A DNA stretch of 64,000 nt, from assembly GCA_945869195.1 (NCBI GenBank), contig CAMBNV010000007.1:62001-126000 (forward strand), in the 5' to 3' direction. This stretch comes from Gemmatimonas phototrophica (GTDB taxonomy: Bacteria > Gemmatimonadota > Gemmatimonadetes > Gemmatimonadales > Gemmatimonadaceae). The notes under the pieces were generated by a model that saw nothing but the letters and a program-made list of their open reading frames with translations, did no database searches and was not told the origin of the DNA. Positions 1 through 8,844 of this stretch are shown in pieces. Numbering within the stretch: position 1 is the stretch's first letter; the number at the start of each line of letters is the position of its first letter. The translations under genes and the position numbers were made by a program.

Positions 1-246
1 CGACTGCCAGACCACCAACACGGCGAAGATCGTCCAGAGGACCGCGATCGGGAGTTTCCCCCCGAGCCGCCACCCAGCCAACGCGCTCGCCGCCGTCACC
101 GGAGCGAGCAGGAGCAGGGCATCCTCTACTGGGACCACCACCCGAACCGCCGAGAGCGTGGACACCAGCACCAACAACAGCACGCCGAGGATTGGGCCCC
201 ACCATCCCCGCTCCTCTGCGGGGGTCGTGCCCTCGGCCTCAGTCAC
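1..246 (-). CDS. Membrane protein, N-terminal 82 codons (truncated by window edge)
   Basis: The frame starts at a GTG 7 bases after the rpsR stop and stays open to the window edge, so the C-terminus is missing. The visible part begins with a short acidic segment (VTEAEGTTPAEERGWW) and then has three hydrophobic stretches, at about residues 18-33, 39-55 and 64-80, typical of a polytopic inner-membrane protein. In many bacteria the slot after rpsR is held by a DUF2232 (YybS-like) membrane protein before rplI. That identity is suggested only by position and hydrophobicity. It is probably co-transcribed with rpsF and rpsR. Confidence 0.6.
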   Translation of the reverse strand, partial: MTEAEGTTPAEERGWWGPILGVLLLVLVSTLSAVRVVVPVEDALLLLAPVTAASALAGWRLGGKLPIAVLWTIFAVLVVWQS

Positions 247-253
247 GCCGCCT

Positions 254-478
254 CTACTGTCCAGACTGGGTACGAATGTACGGAATGAGCGCCAGGTACC
301 GCGCTTTCTTGATCGCCCGCGCCAGCTGACGCTGGTGACGGGCATCCACTCCGGAGAGACGGCTCGGGAGGATCTTCCCGGTGTCGGTCACGAAGCGGCT
401 CAGGAAGCGCTCGTCCTTGTAATCGATGAAACGGATACCCGCCTCGGTCACGGGGCAGGTCTTCTTGGGTCGGCGCAT
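254..478 (-). CDS. rpsR: 30S ribosomal protein S18
   Basis: This 74-residue protein is a full-length S18, a small-subunit protein that pairs with S6 on the platform of the 30S subunit. The characteristic S18 core is visible: an [19 protein letters not shown] segment followed by the [18 protein letters not shown] helix, which is rich in arginine and lysine for 16S rRNA contact. An N-terminal RRPKKTCPV stretch with one cysteine is present, but not the four-cysteine zinc set. It follows rpsF by 3 bases, so the two binding partners are made from one transcript. No oddities. Confidence 0.97.
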   Translation of the reverse strand: MRRPKKTCPVTEAGIRFIDYKDERFLSRFVTDTGKILPSRLSGVDARHQRQLARAIKKARYLALIPYIRTQSGQ

Positions 479-481
479 GGT

Positions 482-847
482 CTAGTCCTCGTCGTCGTCG
501 TCGTCGCCATCACGCGCGCGGCGCGCCGCGAGCTGCTCTTCGGTCATCGGCGGAGCGCCGAGCTCGTGCTCGTGCACCGAGATGAGATAACGGATCACGC
601 TGTCGTCGAGCTTGAGCGAGCGCTCGAACTCCGGCAGGGCCTTTCCCTCGGCCGAGAACCGCGCGACCACATAGTAGCCGGTGTCCTTTGAGCCGATCTT
701 GTAGGCGAGCTGACGGCGACCCCAGATGTCGAGCGTGATGGGGTCCGTGGTGCCGAGAAGGGCGTGGTGCTTCTCCAGCTTCTCAGCGATGGCGGTGTCT
801 TCGAGTACAGAATCGAAGATGTACACCGCCTCGTATGCACGAGACAA
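482..847 (-). CDS. rpsF: 30S ribosomal protein S6
   Basis: The 121-residue protein matches S6: the opening YEAVYIFDSVLED strand, the central WGRRQLAYKI motif and YYVVARFSAEG, then the RSLKLDDSVIRYLI helix. S6 binds S18 and the central domain of 16S rRNA. The tail from about residue 113 is purely acidic (DGDDDDDED), a common S6 extension. The start codon is TTG. It is favoured because a good Shine-Dalgarno (ggagg, plus strand 857-862) lies about 9 bases upstream and the S6 fold begins immediately after. A structured leader (877-952) precedes it. Confidence 0.96.
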   Translation of the reverse strand: MSRAYEAVYIFDSVLEDTAIAEKLEKHHALLGTTDPITLDIWGRRQLAYKIGSKDTGYYVVARFSAEGKALPEFERSLKLDDSVIRYLISVHEHELGAPPMTEEQLAARRARDGDDDDDED

Positions 848-876
848 TGCGGCAATCCTCCCTTTGGTCGTGATCG

Positions 877-952
877 CCTCCTGCGGGTTGCCTACGCAGG
901 AGGAGAGTGGCGTTCGGAGATGTCGGCCTCGGTGCCGGACACGGGAACGCCA
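877..952 (-). promoter_or_regulatory. Structured rpsF leader with two hairpins (candidate S6:S18 autoregulatory site)
   Basis: On the minus strand the untranslated region of rpsF contains two inverted repeats. The outer one pairs tggcgttc (945-952) with gaacgcca (908-915) and encloses a short cggc/gccg stem with a CCG trinucleotide nearby. The second pairs cctcctgcg with cgcaggagg (877-885 and 895-903) around a 9-base loop. Many bacteria regulate rpsF through an S6:S18-binding leader containing a conserved CCG element. Matching this leader to that motif is inference from position and structure only. Confidence 0.35.
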
Positions 953-983
953 TATGTGGAAAGCCCCGCAACCTACCGCTTTT

Positions 984-1856
984 TCAGGGAGTAGTCAAGC
1001 GGGCCATGGCCTGCTCCGCAGCGACGTACCCGAAACTCGCGCTAGGGCCGGTCGCGAGCACCTGCGCCCACGCAGCGCGCGCCTCAGCGAACCGCCGGTG
1101 CGCCGCATGCCACTGGCCGATCCCATTGCCGATGGTCTGTTGCTCCAGCGTCGAGGCCCCCGAGGGCAGGAGTGCGGATTCTGGCAGGTCACCCTTCATC
1201 CAGAGCAGTAACCGATGGTAGCTGCCGTTCTCGATCACATCCCAGTTCGCCTTCACGGCTGCCAGGGCGGCGGCGACCCCCTCCTCGCGCTTGAGGTGCG
1301 CCAGCGTAAGCACGAGCCAGAAGGCCGATGCGACGTGCGTGTCGACGTTGGCGGCCAGGCGCACATCCTCTTGCCAGATCGGCAGCGCCTGCGCGTACGC
1401 TCCCGTCACGAAGTAGGTCAGCGCCAGGTGGTATCGGATATTGGAATGCAGCGTGCTCGTCGGAATGCCGCGCGCATTGGGTTGGCCGTCCGGCTCGACC
1501 TCGTCGGGTTCGACGAGCACGACGGCGCGTGCCTGTTCGAGGTCGGCTATCGCCCAGGAGAATCGCCGCAGGGAGAGATAGCGATGCCCGCGATGGCGGA
1601 GCAGCCGGGGCTCGTACGGACTGAGGCGCAGTCCGGCCGTGTAGACGTCAATCGCGGCTTGGAAGGCGCCGGTGTAGCCGAGTCGGCGACCATACCAGAT
1701 GATCGAGTCCACGTTCTCGGGGTGGCGCTCCCACGCGGCATGGGCCGCGGAGAAGGCAGCGGTCGGGTCGGTCTGCGCGCCCAGCGGCGCCGCACAGGCG
1801 CAGAGGGTCGCCGCAGTAACAAGCCACCGCCGGGAGGGCAGACGTAGTCCATGCAT
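984..1856 (-). CDS. Secreted tetratricopeptide-repeat protein, unknown role
   Basis: The 290-residue product starts with a positively charged segment and a hydrophobic core ending APLGAQ, a plausible signal peptide of about 28 residues. The body contains helical repeats with TPR-like spacing (AAHAAWERHPENVDSIIWYGRRL, FQAAIDVYTAGLRLSPYEPRL and following), then a looser alpha-helical C-terminal half. TPRs serve as protein-protein scaffolds. The sequence gives no catalytic motif, and I cannot name a partner. It sits between ychF and rpsF on the same strand with its own short gaps, so it may be a separate periplasmic protein. Confidence 0.75.
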   Translation of the reverse strand: MHGLRLPSRRWLVTAATLCACAAPLGAQTDPTAAFSAAHAAWERHPENVDSIIWYGRRLGYTGAFQAAIDVYTAGLRLSPYEPRLLRHRGHRYLSLRRFSWAIADLEQARAVVLVEPDEVEPDGQPNARGIPTSTLHSNIRYHLALTYFVTGAYAQALPIWQEDVRLAANVDTHVASAFWLVLTLAHLKREEGVAAALAAVKANWDVIENGSYHRLLLWMKGDLPESALLPSGASTLEQQTIGNGIGQWHAAHRRFAEARAAWAQVLATGPSASFGYVAAEQAMARLTTP

Positions 1857-1934
1857 AGTCAGGATGAGTGCGAAGGGTTGGTCGGCGAATCTAGACTAGC
1901 CCCCCTCCCGGCCGCCAGCACCCCCAGACGCGCG

Positions 1935-3035
1935 CTAGACGTTGAAGCGAAAGAGCAGCACGTCACCGTCCTGCACGACGTACTCCTTCCCTTCACTTCG
2001 AACGGCCCCCTTCTCTTTGGCCCCCTTCCACCCGCCGAGCGCGATAAACTCGTCGAAGCTCACCGTCTCCGCACGGATGAAGCCGCGCTCGAAGTCGGAG
2101 TGGATGACGCCCGCCGCCTTCGGTCCCGTGTCCCCGCGATGAATCGTCCAGGCGCGGACTTCCTGCTCACCGGCGGTGAAGTACGTCTGCAGTCCGAGCA
2201 GGTGATAGCCGCCGCGGATGAGGCGGTCGAGGCCTGCCGACGCGAGGCCGAGCGACGACAGGAACTCGTTCCGGTCGTCGGGAGCGAGTTCGGCGAGTTC
2301 CATCTCGATCCGCGCCGAGAAGGTGACGACCTCGGCGGGCTCGTGATCGGCGGCGATCGCGGCGCGAAGCGCCTTCACGTGGGGTCCTTCCTCGCCTGTG
2401 AGCTCGGCGTCGGTGACGTTGGCCGCGTAGAGAATCGGCTTGAGCGTCAGGAGCTGCAGCGGCTTCATGAGCGCGCGCTCCTCTGGGGAAAGCACGACGT
2501 GCCAGAGGGCCTTGCCCTGCGAGAGCGGCGCAAAGGCCTTCTCAAGCGCAGCGGCCTCGGTGGCCGCCTCTTTGTCTCCCGTCTTGGCAGCGCGCTTGGC
2601 CTTGTCGAGACGCTTTTCAACGACGGCGAGGTCGGCGAGCGCGAGTTCGAACTCGATCGTCTCGCGATCGCGGGCCGGGTCTACCGAGCCGTCAACGTGG
2701 ATGACGTCGAGATCGTCGAAGCAGCGAACAACATGAACAATCGCGTCCGTGTCGCGGATATTCGACAAAAACGCGTTGCCGCGACCTTCGCCGTTGCTCG
2801 CGCCCTTCACGAGGCCAGCGATGTCGACGAACTGGACGGCGGCAGGCACCGTGCGCTCGGGAATCACGACTTTCGCCAACGCATCAAGGCGGGTGTCGGG
2901 CACCGTGACGACCCCAATGTTGGGGTCGATGGTGCAGAAGGGGTAGTTCGCCGCTTCGGCCTTGGCGGCGGTCAGCGCATTGAACAACGAAGACTTACCG
3001 ACGTTCGGTAGTCCGACGATTCCAAGACTCAACAT
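1935..3035 (-). CDS. ychF: Redox-regulated ATPase/GTPase YchF (Obg-related)
   Basis: YchF is a universally conserved cytosolic P-loop ATPase of the Obg family that associates with ribosomes. The 366-residue product opens with GIVGLPNVGKSSLFNALT (Walker A), carries the usual AANYPFCTIDPN and VDIAGLVKGAS switch segments, a coiled-coil insertion around residues 130-190, and a C-terminal TGS domain beginning near LQTYFTAGEQEVRAW and ending VQDGDVLLFRFNV. The frame is open further upstream, but the ATG at 3035 is chosen because YchF proteins start exactly at the strand before the P-loop. It lies downstream of the membrane pyrophosphatase gene. Confidence 0.97.
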   Translation of the reverse strand: MLSLGIVGLPNVGKSSLFNALTAAKAEAANYPFCTIDPNIGVVTVPDTRLDALAKVVIPERTVPAAVQFVDIAGLVKGASNGEGRGNAFLSNIRDTDAIVHVVRCFDDLDVIHVDGSVDPARDRETIEFELALADLAVVEKRLDKAKRAAKTGDKEAATEAAALEKAFAPLSQGKALWHVVLSPEERALMKPLQLLTLKPILYAANVTDAELTGEEGPHVKALRAAIAADHEPAEVVTFSARIEMELAELAPDDRNEFLSSLGLASAGLDRLIRGGYHLLGLQTYFTAGEQEVRAWTIHRGDTGPKAAGVIHSDFERGFIRAETVSFDEFIALGGWKGAKEKGAVRSEGKEYVVQDGDVLLFRFNV

Positions 3036-3043
3036 CAGATGCA

Positions 3044-3060
3044 GGGTGTGAGGTGTGAGG
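3044..3060 (+). repeat. Intergenic tgtgagg direct repeat, part of a dispersed motif
   Basis: The 109-base gap between ychF and the pyrophosphatase gene contains gggtgtgaggtgtgagg, two copies of a GGTGTGAG unit. Similar strings occur in the gap before purH at 33681-33703 and, inverted, at 33748-33769. All three are outside genes. Function unknown. Nothing else is recognisable in this gap. Confidence 0.4.
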
Positions 3061-3144
3061 AGAAAGATAACCGTAGGCCGGAGGCGGATGACGCCGACGA
3101 GGTGGGCTCGGCACCCGGTATCCCTTCCGATCGCACCAGGGCCG

Positions 3145-5202
3145 CTACGCGAGGAACCAGGGCGCCAACACGAGTGAGACAACGCTCATCAGCTTGATGA
3201 GGATGTTCATGGCTGGTCCCGAAGTATCCTTGAACGGATCGCCGACGGTGTCGCCGACAACCGCCGCCTTGTGCACCTCCGAGCCCTTGCCGCCGAGCAG
3301 GCCGCCCTCGATCATCTTCTTCGCGTTGTCCCAAGCACCCCCGGCGTTGGCCATGAAGAGCGCCAGCATCACGCCGGTCACGGTCGCGCCGGCGAGCAGG
3401 CCGCCGAGCGCCTTGACGCCGAGGAGCTTGCCAACGAGCACCGGTACCAGGACCGCCGCCACACCAGGCAGAATCATCTCCTTGAGCGCGGCGGTGGTCG
3501 AGATGTCAACGCACCGAGCCGAGTCGGGCTTCACGCCCGGCTTCCCTTCGAGCAGGCCGGGGATCTCGCGGAACTGGCGACGGACCTCCTCCACCATGCC
3601 CTGCGCGGCTCGTCCGACCGCGGTCATCGTCTGCGCACCGACAAAAAATGGCATCACGCCGCCGAGGAAGAGGCCGATCACAACCATTGGGTCGATAAGG
3701 TTGAGCCCGACCTTGTCGAGGCCGACCGCAGAGGCATAGGCGGAGAAGAGCGCGAGAGCGGTCAGGGTCGCCGATCCGATAGCGAAGCCCTTGCCGATCG
3801 CCGCGGTGGTGTTGCCCAGTGCATCGAGGCTGTCGGTAATCTTGCGCACCTCTGGTCCGAGGCCGCTCATCTCGGTGATGCCGCCGGCGTTATCCGCGAT
3901 CGGGCCGTAGGCGTCGACCGACATGGTCACACCGACCGTGGCGAGCATCCCGACGGCGGCGATGGCGACGCCGTAGAGGCCGGCGCCCCAGACCGAGACG
4001 TAGATCGCGCCGCAGATGAGCAGCACGGGGATGATCGTGGATTCCATCCCGACGGCGAGGCCGGCGATGATGTTCGTCGCCGCGCCGGTCTTGGAGGCGT
4101 GGGCAATCCGCACCACGGGACCAGCGGCCGTGTAGTACTCGGTCACCAGGCCGATGGCGACGCCGGAAATGGTGCCGGCGAGTACCGCGATCCAGGGTCC
4201 GAGCACGGGGAAGACGCGACCCTGCTCGAGGTCGACCATCCCGAGCGGGAACTGCACGGTGAGCCAGTAAGCGAAGACGAGAAAGAGTCCAGCCGCGATC
4301 AACGTGACCCGGCGCAGTGCGTGCGCCGGGTTGCCCCTGGCGAGCAGGCGCATGAGGACGATGCCGACGAGCGATGCCACCAGCCCGGCGGCCACGTACG
4401 CGACGGGCAGCATGACGCTCGCGAGGCGCGTGGCGTCGGGGATGAGTCGCGAGGTGGACGCGAGGGCAATCGTGGCAATCACCGCCCCGACGTACGACTC
4501 GAAGATGTCGGCGCCGAGGCCGGCGACATCGCCGACGTTGTCGCCGACGTTGTCGGCAATCGTCGCGGGGTTGCGCGGATCATCCTCGGGGATGCCCACC
4601 TCGACCTTGCCAACGAGGTCGGCGCCGACATCGGCGGCCTTGGTATATATGCCACCGCCGACGCGGGCAAAGAGGGCAATCGAACTCGCCCCCATCGCGA
4701 AACCCGAGATGATCTCGCCGAACGACTTGAAGCCAGTCGTGCCGAGCAGTTCCCGCTGCCAGATGAAGATCGAGGCGATGCCGAGAAGGCCGAGGGCGGC
4801 TACTGCCAGGCCCATCACGGCGCCCCCGCTGAACGCGATCCGGAGCGCCGCGGACTGCCCGCTCGTGCGCGCCGCCTCGGACGTCCGCACATTCGCCTTG
4901 GTGGCCGCCGACATACCGATGTAGCCGGCGGCGACTGAACAGAGGCCGCCGACCACGTATGCGATACCGGTGGGCACGTTGGTCGCCCACGCGAGGAGTC
5001 CGGCGACGACGAGCAGGAATGGCAGGAGTACGGAGTATTCGCGCTTGAGAAAGGCCATGGAGCCGAGATGGATCTGCTCGGCAATCTCCTGCATGACAGG
5101 CGATCCTGCGGGCTGACGAATGATGCCGCGATAGGTCAGGTAGCAGGCCACGAGGCCGGCCCCACCGATGACAAGGGAGTAGGTCGTCAGGGTCTCAAGC
5201 AT
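3145..5202 (-). CDS. hppA: Membrane-bound, potassium-dependent-type ion-pumping pyrophosphatase
   Basis: This 685-residue polytopic membrane protein couples hydrolysis of pyrophosphate to pumping of protons (or sodium) across the inner membrane. The active-site loops are intact: [20 protein letters not shown] at about 182-201 and the acidic [20 protein letters not shown] region at 206-225, plus the late loop with KKMIEGG and [14 protein letters not shown]. The [10 protein letters not shown] segment has alanine at residue 467 and glycine at 470. Established work on the family places lysine at the alanine site in potassium-independent enzymes, so this one should need potassium. Ion specificity (H+ or Na+) cannot be decided here. 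Confidence 0.95.
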   Translation of the reverse strand: MLETLTTYSLVIGGAGLVACYLTYRGIIRQPAGSPVMQEIAEQIHLGSMAFLKREYSVLLPFLLVVAGLLAWATNVPTGIAYVVGGLCSVAAGYIGMSAATKANVRTSEAARTSGQSAALRIAFSGGAVMGLAVAALGLLGIASIFIWQRELLGTTGFKSFGEIISGFAMGASSIALFARVGGGIYTKAADVGADLVGKVEVGIPEDDPRNPATIADNVGDNVGDVAGLGADIFESYVGAVIATIALASTSRLIPDATRLASVMLPVAYVAAGLVASLVGIVLMRLLARGNPAHALRRVTLIAAGLFLVFAYWLTVQFPLGMVDLEQGRVFPVLGPWIAVLAGTISGVAIGLVTEYYTAAGPVVRIAHASKTGAATNIIAGLAVGMESTIIPVLLICGAIYVSVWGAGLYGVAIAAVGMLATVGVTMSVDAYGPIADNAGGITEMSGLGPEVRKITDSLDALGNTTAAIGKGFAIGSATLTALALFSAYASAVGLDKVGLNLIDPMVVIGLFLGGVMPFFVGAQTMTAVGRAAQGMVEEVRRQFREIPGLLEGKPGVKPDSARCVDISTTAALKEMILPGVAAVLVPVLVGKLLGVKALGGLLAGATVTGVMLALFMANAGGAWDNAKKMIEGGLLGGKGSEVHKAAVVGDTVGDPFKDTSGPAMNILIKLMSVVSLVLAPWFLA

Positions 5203-5249
5203 GGGTGGGGAGTCGAGGGTGTTCCGTCAAGGCGACGATGATGCCCGAA

Positions 5250-5822
5250 TCAGCGATTGAACAGGTTCATGACCTTCTCGATCCCGTCGGCGGTCCAGCG
5301 CCGCAGGCCCTCCTCGAAGGTGGGGAGTAGCGTGCGGACGGACGCGCGCTCGCCCTTTCCGAACGCGCTCAGGACGTAGTCGGCGAGATCACCGATGCGC
5401 CGCTCTGGGTCATCGGGGCCGACGCCGACGCGGAGTCGCGCATAGTCCTGGGTCTTGAGCACCTCTTCGACGCTCTTCAGGCCGTTGTGTCCGCCCGCGG
5501 ATCCCTTGGCGCGAAATCGATAAGCTCCCACGGGCAACTGGACCTCGTCCGAGACCACGAGCAGGTCGTTGGCCGCGGCCCAGAATGGACGCCGGATCCA
5601 GGGCTTGAGGACCGCCCCGGAGAGATTCATGAACGTTTGCGGTTTCACCAGCCGCACTTTCACGCCGTCGACGACGCCCGAACTGGTCAGGGCCTCGCCG
5701 TCTCTGCGCCAGCTGTCCGTTCGCCATGAATCGGCCAGGTGATCGAGGACCTGCCAGCCGACGTTGTGGCGTGTATCCGCATACTCCTTGCCCGGATTGC
5801 CGAGACCGACGATGACCTTCAT
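5250..5822 (-). CDS. pth: Peptidyl-tRNA hydrolase
   Basis: Pth frees tRNA from peptidyl-tRNAs that drop off the ribosome. The 190-residue product begins MKVIVGLGNPGKEYADTRHNVGW with the catalytic histidine in TRHN, has the substrate asparagine in FMNLSG, and the GSAGGHNGLKS loop with the second conserved asparagine. The aspartate-bearing segment reads VVSDEVQLP instead of the more common HDDLDLP, but the key Asp is retained. Length is normal. It follows rplY by 33 bases in the prs-rplY-pth order seen in many bacteria. Confidence 0.97.
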   Translation of the reverse strand: MKVIVGLGNPGKEYADTRHNVGWQVLDHLADSWRTDSWRRDGEALTSSGVVDGVKVRLVKPQTFMNLSGAVLKPWIRRPFWAAANDLLVVSDEVQLPVGAYRFRAKGSAGGHNGLKSVEEVLKTQDYARLRVGVGPDDPERRIGDLADYVLSAFGKGERASVRTLLPTFEEGLRRWTADGIEKVMNLFNR

Positions 5823-5855
5823 CGCGAGCCCCGGCGCACCGAGTGAAGGAGCGAC

Positions 5856-6515
5856 TTACTTCTTGGCGGCAGCCGCAGCCTCTGCGTCGGCCTTCGCCTT
5901 GCGGATGAGCTCCGGCTCCGAGGCGCTGGCGACGTCGGCCGCAACGACGGCGACTTCGACCTTCGGCGGGGCGCAGACGCAGATCGTCGCGCCGGCATCC
6001 GTCTCGAGTGTCACGCCCGCGGGGAGGACGACGTCGCCCGCGTGGATCGAGTGGCCGATCGTCAGTGCGGTCACGTCGACGACGAAGTGATGCGGGATGC
6101 CCGACGGATCGCAGGTGACCTGCAGCTCGTGCAGCGTCTGGTCGAGCATGCCGCCGCCGAGGCGCACGCCATCGGGAACGCCGGAGAACAGGAGAGGCAC
6201 CGGGACTGTGATCTTCTCACCGGCCACGAGTTCCTGGAAGTCGACGTGCACGATCTGCTTCTTGAACGGGTGGCGCTGGATCTCACGGATGAGCGTGGCG
6301 ACCGTCTTGCCCTCGATGGTCAGGGCGATGACGGTGCTCTGGTACGAGTGCTTTTCCAGGAGCAACTGGAGCGGGTGATGCTCGAGGACGAGCGACTGCG
6401 CCTCGCGGGCATGCCCGTAAATGACGGCAGGAACCTGACCGGCAGCGCGAAGCTTGCGGGCGACGCCCTTGCCGGTATCGGTGCGAATGGTGGCGGAGAA
6501 TGGAACGGAAGCCAT
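5856..6515 (-). CDS. rplY: 50S ribosomal protein L25, CTC-type
   Basis: The 219-residue protein has the two-domain CTC form of L25. The N-terminal half (about 1-92) is the 5S rRNA-binding beta barrel, with GKGVARKLRAAGQVPAVIYGH and the LIREIQRHPFKKQIVHVDFQEL strand pair. The C-terminal half is the TL5/CTC beta domain (KITVPVPLLFSGVPDGVRLGG, LTIGHSIHAGDVVLPAGV). An alanine/lysine-rich tail of about 30 residues closes it. It binds 5S rRNA in the large subunit. It sits between prs and pth. Confidence 0.95.
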   Translation of the reverse strand: MASVPFSATIRTDTGKGVARKLRAAGQVPAVIYGHAREAQSLVLEHHPLQLLLEKHSYQSTVIALTIEGKTVATLIREIQRHPFKKQIVHVDFQELVAGEKITVPVPLLFSGVPDGVRLGGGMLDQTLHELQVTCDPSGIPHHFVVDVTALTIGHSIHAGDVVLPAGVTLETDAGATICVCAPPKVEVAVVAADVASASEPELIRKAKADAEAAAAAKK

Positions 6516-6723
6516 GAGAACCTCGATCGGATTATCGCGCGCAACGTGGGTTCCCGGTGATTCCGGCCCGGCGGCGCGCTGAAGTAAAACGGAGGAAGGG
6601 GAACGTACGAATGATCAACGCAACATCGGTCATCGTGCCTTCGCCATTTCCGGTCCTGCGTACGGCACCTCCAGACAGCCCATCAATACTCGTTCTCACC
6701 TACACCGTCAGGTTCGACCTGCT
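6516..6723. other. Gap between prs and rplY, no gene recognised
   Basis: These 208 bases separate the prs stop from the rplY start on the minus strand. I see no coding frame with a recognisable protein, no tRNA, and no convincing terminator or promoter hexamer pair. Confidence 0.4.
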
Positions 6724-7677
6724 TCACTCGAAGAGCGAGCTCACGCTCTGATCAGAATGGGTGAATCGAATCGCCTTCGCCAGGAGGTCCCCAACGCTCA
6801 GTACGGTGAGTTGGGGGAACCGGCGCGACTCGGGAATCAGGATGGTGTTTGTGACGGCGACTTCTTTGATTGGCGCATTGGCGAGCCGCTCGACGGCGGG
6901 GCCGCTGAGCAGCGCGTGCGTGGCGCAGACGTAGATGTCGCGGGCGCCGAGATTCTTCAGGGCGCGGGCGGCTTCTGAGATCGTCCCCGCCGTGTCGATC
7001 ATGTCGTCGGCCAGCAGGCAATCCTTGCCCTCCACCTCACCGACCACGTTCAGCACTTCGGCCACATTCGCCGCCGGACGACGCTTGTCGATAATTGCCA
7101 GCGACGCGTTGAGTCGCTTGGCAAAACCCCGGGCCATCTTCGCGGCGCCCACGTCGGGCGCGACGACGACGAGGTCCTGTAGTTTTTTCTTGCGGTAGTG
7201 CGCCGTGAACACCGGCGCGGCGTAGAGGTGATCTACGGGGATGTCAAAGAACCCCTGTAGCTGATGGGCATGAAAGTCGACGCCGAGGACGCGATCGGCC
7301 CCAGCGCGCATGATCATATTCGCGATCAGCTTCGCGCCGATCGCGACACGCGGCTGGTCCTTGCGGTCCTGACGGGCGTAGCCGTAGTACGGGAGGACGC
7401 AGGTGATGCGCGCCGCCGACGCCCGCCGCGCCGCATCAACCAGCAGTAACAGCTCCATCACGTTTTCGGCTGGCGGGTTCGTCGACTCGACAATGAATAC
7501 GTCGGCGCCGCGCACATTTTCGTCGAGCCGAACGAAGACCTCGCCGTCAGCAAATCGCGAGACCGTCGTCTTGCAGAGTTCCGCGCCCAACGACTTGCAG
7601 ATCTCATCAGCGAGCGGCTGGTTGGCCGTGCCAGTGAGCACACGAAAACCGTGGATGGGGACTGCCAATCCGTCCAT
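6724..7677 (-). CDS. prs: Ribose-phosphate pyrophosphokinase (PRPP synthase)
   Basis: This cytosolic enzyme makes 5-phosphoribosyl-1-pyrophosphate from ribose 5-phosphate and ATP, feeding purine, pyrimidine, histidine and NAD synthesis. The 317-residue class I product shows SRFADGEVFVRLDENVRG near the N-terminus, the YGYARQDRKDQPR ATP-binding flexible loop, the VLGVDFHAHQLQGFFDIPVDHLYA segment, the KRRP loop, and the PRPP signature CLLADDMIDTAGTI. The start at 7677 puts ten residues before the first strand, normal for the family. The downstream purH and purN in this window would consume its product. Confidence 0.97.
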   Translation of the reverse strand: MDGLAVPIHGFRVLTGTANQPLADEICKSLGAELCKTTVSRFADGEVFVRLDENVRGADVFIVESTNPPAENVMELLLLVDAARRASAARITCVLPYYGYARQDRKDQPRVAIGAKLIANMIMRAGADRVLGVDFHAHQLQGFFDIPVDHLYAAPVFTAHYRKKKLQDLVVVAPDVGAAKMARGFAKRLNASLAIIDKRRPAANVAEVLNVVGEVEGKDCLLADDMIDTAGTISEAARALKNLGARDIYVCATHALLSGPAVERLANAPIKEVAVTNTILIPESRRFPQLTVLSVGDLLAKAIRFTHSDQSVSSLFE

Positions 7678-7719
7678 GTCGGGGAGTCGTCAGGGTCACG
7701 CGCGCCAGAGGGTAGCAAC

Positions 7720-7738
7720 CCCGGCCAGCGTGGCCGGG
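7720..7738 (-). other. Hairpin in the prs leader
   Basis: Arms cccggcca (7720-7727) and tggccggg (7731-7738) form a perfect 8-bp stem around a 3-base loop, about 43 bases upstream of the prs start. There is no T run after it on the minus strand, so it is a weak terminator candidate. It could end transcription from tRNA-Gln or act in the prs leader. Confidence 0.3.
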
Positions 7739-7826
7739 TCCCCTTCTCACGAGCCTTTCAAGCTAGCCACGAAGGCGCTTCAATGGCAGGGGGCGCGTCA
7801 CCGGATCGTCCGTGGCCCGCCCGGCA

Positions 7827-7897
7827 TTGCCCCTGGTGGATTCGAACCACCATTCGCCGCTCCAAAGGCGGCTGTCCTGCCATTGGACGAAGGGGCA
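7827..7897 (-). tRNA. tRNA-Gln (anticodon TTG)
   Basis: On the minus strand the acceptor arm TGCCCCT pairs with AGGGGCA. A D-arm, an anticodon stem gccgc/gcggc with loop ctttgga (TTG in the centre) and a GGTTCGAATCC T-arm follow in order. The length is 71 bases. CCA is not encoded. The slot between ispE and prs is a common place for tRNA-Gln. Confidence 0.95.
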
Positions 7898-7962
7898 TCA
7901 GGCGCGCCTGCGCGGGCCGACCCTTCGAAACTAGCGGAGCCTCACGACTCTTACAACGTGGA

Positions 7963-8844
7963 TCAGTCGAGTAGTCGGACCGGTGCCACCGTCGTGAGCG
8001 TGCGACTGCCCACCACGCGCGTCCCTTCCGGGAGGCCCTGGAAGGTTGCCGGTGAGCGACGCTCGAAGATCCCGAACACGGTCGACCCCGAACCGCTCAG
8101 GCGGGCCACGCGAGCCCCACCGGCCATGAGTGCCTCGAGGCAGGTCGCGATTTCCGGATGCCGTTGAATGACCGGTGTCTCAAAGTCGTTGTGCGACAAT
8201 CGCGCGACGCCGTCCCAGCGGTCGATGTCGGCGGCGCGGATGAGGGCGGGAGCTCGCAGGGGCTCGTCCGCGCGCGACTCCGCGATCCACCGAAAGGCAT
8301 CCGCCGTCGCGACACCGAACGGCAGGAAGCAGAGCACGACCTCCCGGGCCGGAAGCGAGTTGAGCGCCAGTACACGTTCTCCGCGTCCCCAGGCGAGCGC
8401 CAACGGCGCATTTGTGGCAAGGAATGGCACATCGGCGCCGAGCCGGAAGGCCAGCGTCGCAAGCGTGGCGTCGCTGAGCGGGGTCGGGGCGAGTGCGTTC
8501 AGGATGCGTAGCACCGCGCCCGCGTCGGCGCTGCCACCGCCGAGACCGCTCCTGACCGGGATCCGCTTCTCGATCGAGATCTGGAAGCCGCGTGGCCAGA
8601 GCGCCTCGGCCATGAAGGCCTCGGCGGCACGAAAGGCCAAGTTTTGCTCGGCCGGACCCACCTCGGCCCCGCTGCACTGTAGTTCGCGCAGGTGCGTGTC
8701 GGTGGCGACGCGCACGGTATCGGCGAAGTCGATCCGCGCGAACAGCGTCTCGAGTTGGTGATAGCCGCCCTCCTCCCGCGCGAGAATCCGTAACGCCAAG
8801 TTGATCTTCGCCTGGGCTTCCAGGCTCGCCGCGGAGGCCGTCAT
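7963..8844 (-). CDS. ispE: 4-diphosphocytidyl-2-C-methyl-D-erythritol kinase
   Basis: IspE is the GHMP-family kinase that phosphorylates CDP-methylerythritol in the non-mevalonate isoprenoid pathway. The 293-residue product starts with QAKINLALRILAREEGGYHQLETLFARID, which holds the substrate lysine and histidine, and has the ATP-binding glycine-rich loop PVRSGLGGGSADAGAV. A late MAGGARVARLSGSGSTVFGIF motif completes the GHMP set. The ATG at 8844 overlaps the stop of the upstream flippase-like gene by 4 bases (ATGA), suggesting translational coupling. Confidence 0.96.
   Translation of the reverse strand: MTASAASLEAQAKINLALRILAREEGGYHQLETLFARIDFADTVRVATDTHLRELQCSGAEVGPAEQNLAFRAAEAFMAEALWPRGFQISIEKRIPVRSGLGGGSADAGAVLRILNALAPTPLSDATLATLAFRLGADVPFLATNAPLALAWGRGERVLALNSLPAREVVLCFLPFGVATADAFRWIAESRADEPLRAPALIRAADIDRWDGVARLSHNDFETPVIQRHPEIATCLEALMAGGARVARLSGSGSTVFGIFERRSPATFQGLPEGTRVVGSRTLTTVAPVRLLD

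Noticed and set aside
3036-3182. N-terminal extension of ychF
   Set aside because: The YchF P-loop normally begins within a few residues of the start; the extension overlaps the upstream gene.
3271-4938. Long plus-strand open frame antisense to the pyrophosphatase gene
   Set aside because: It mirrors hppA with histidine/arginine-rich sequence and no family features; an effect of high GC.
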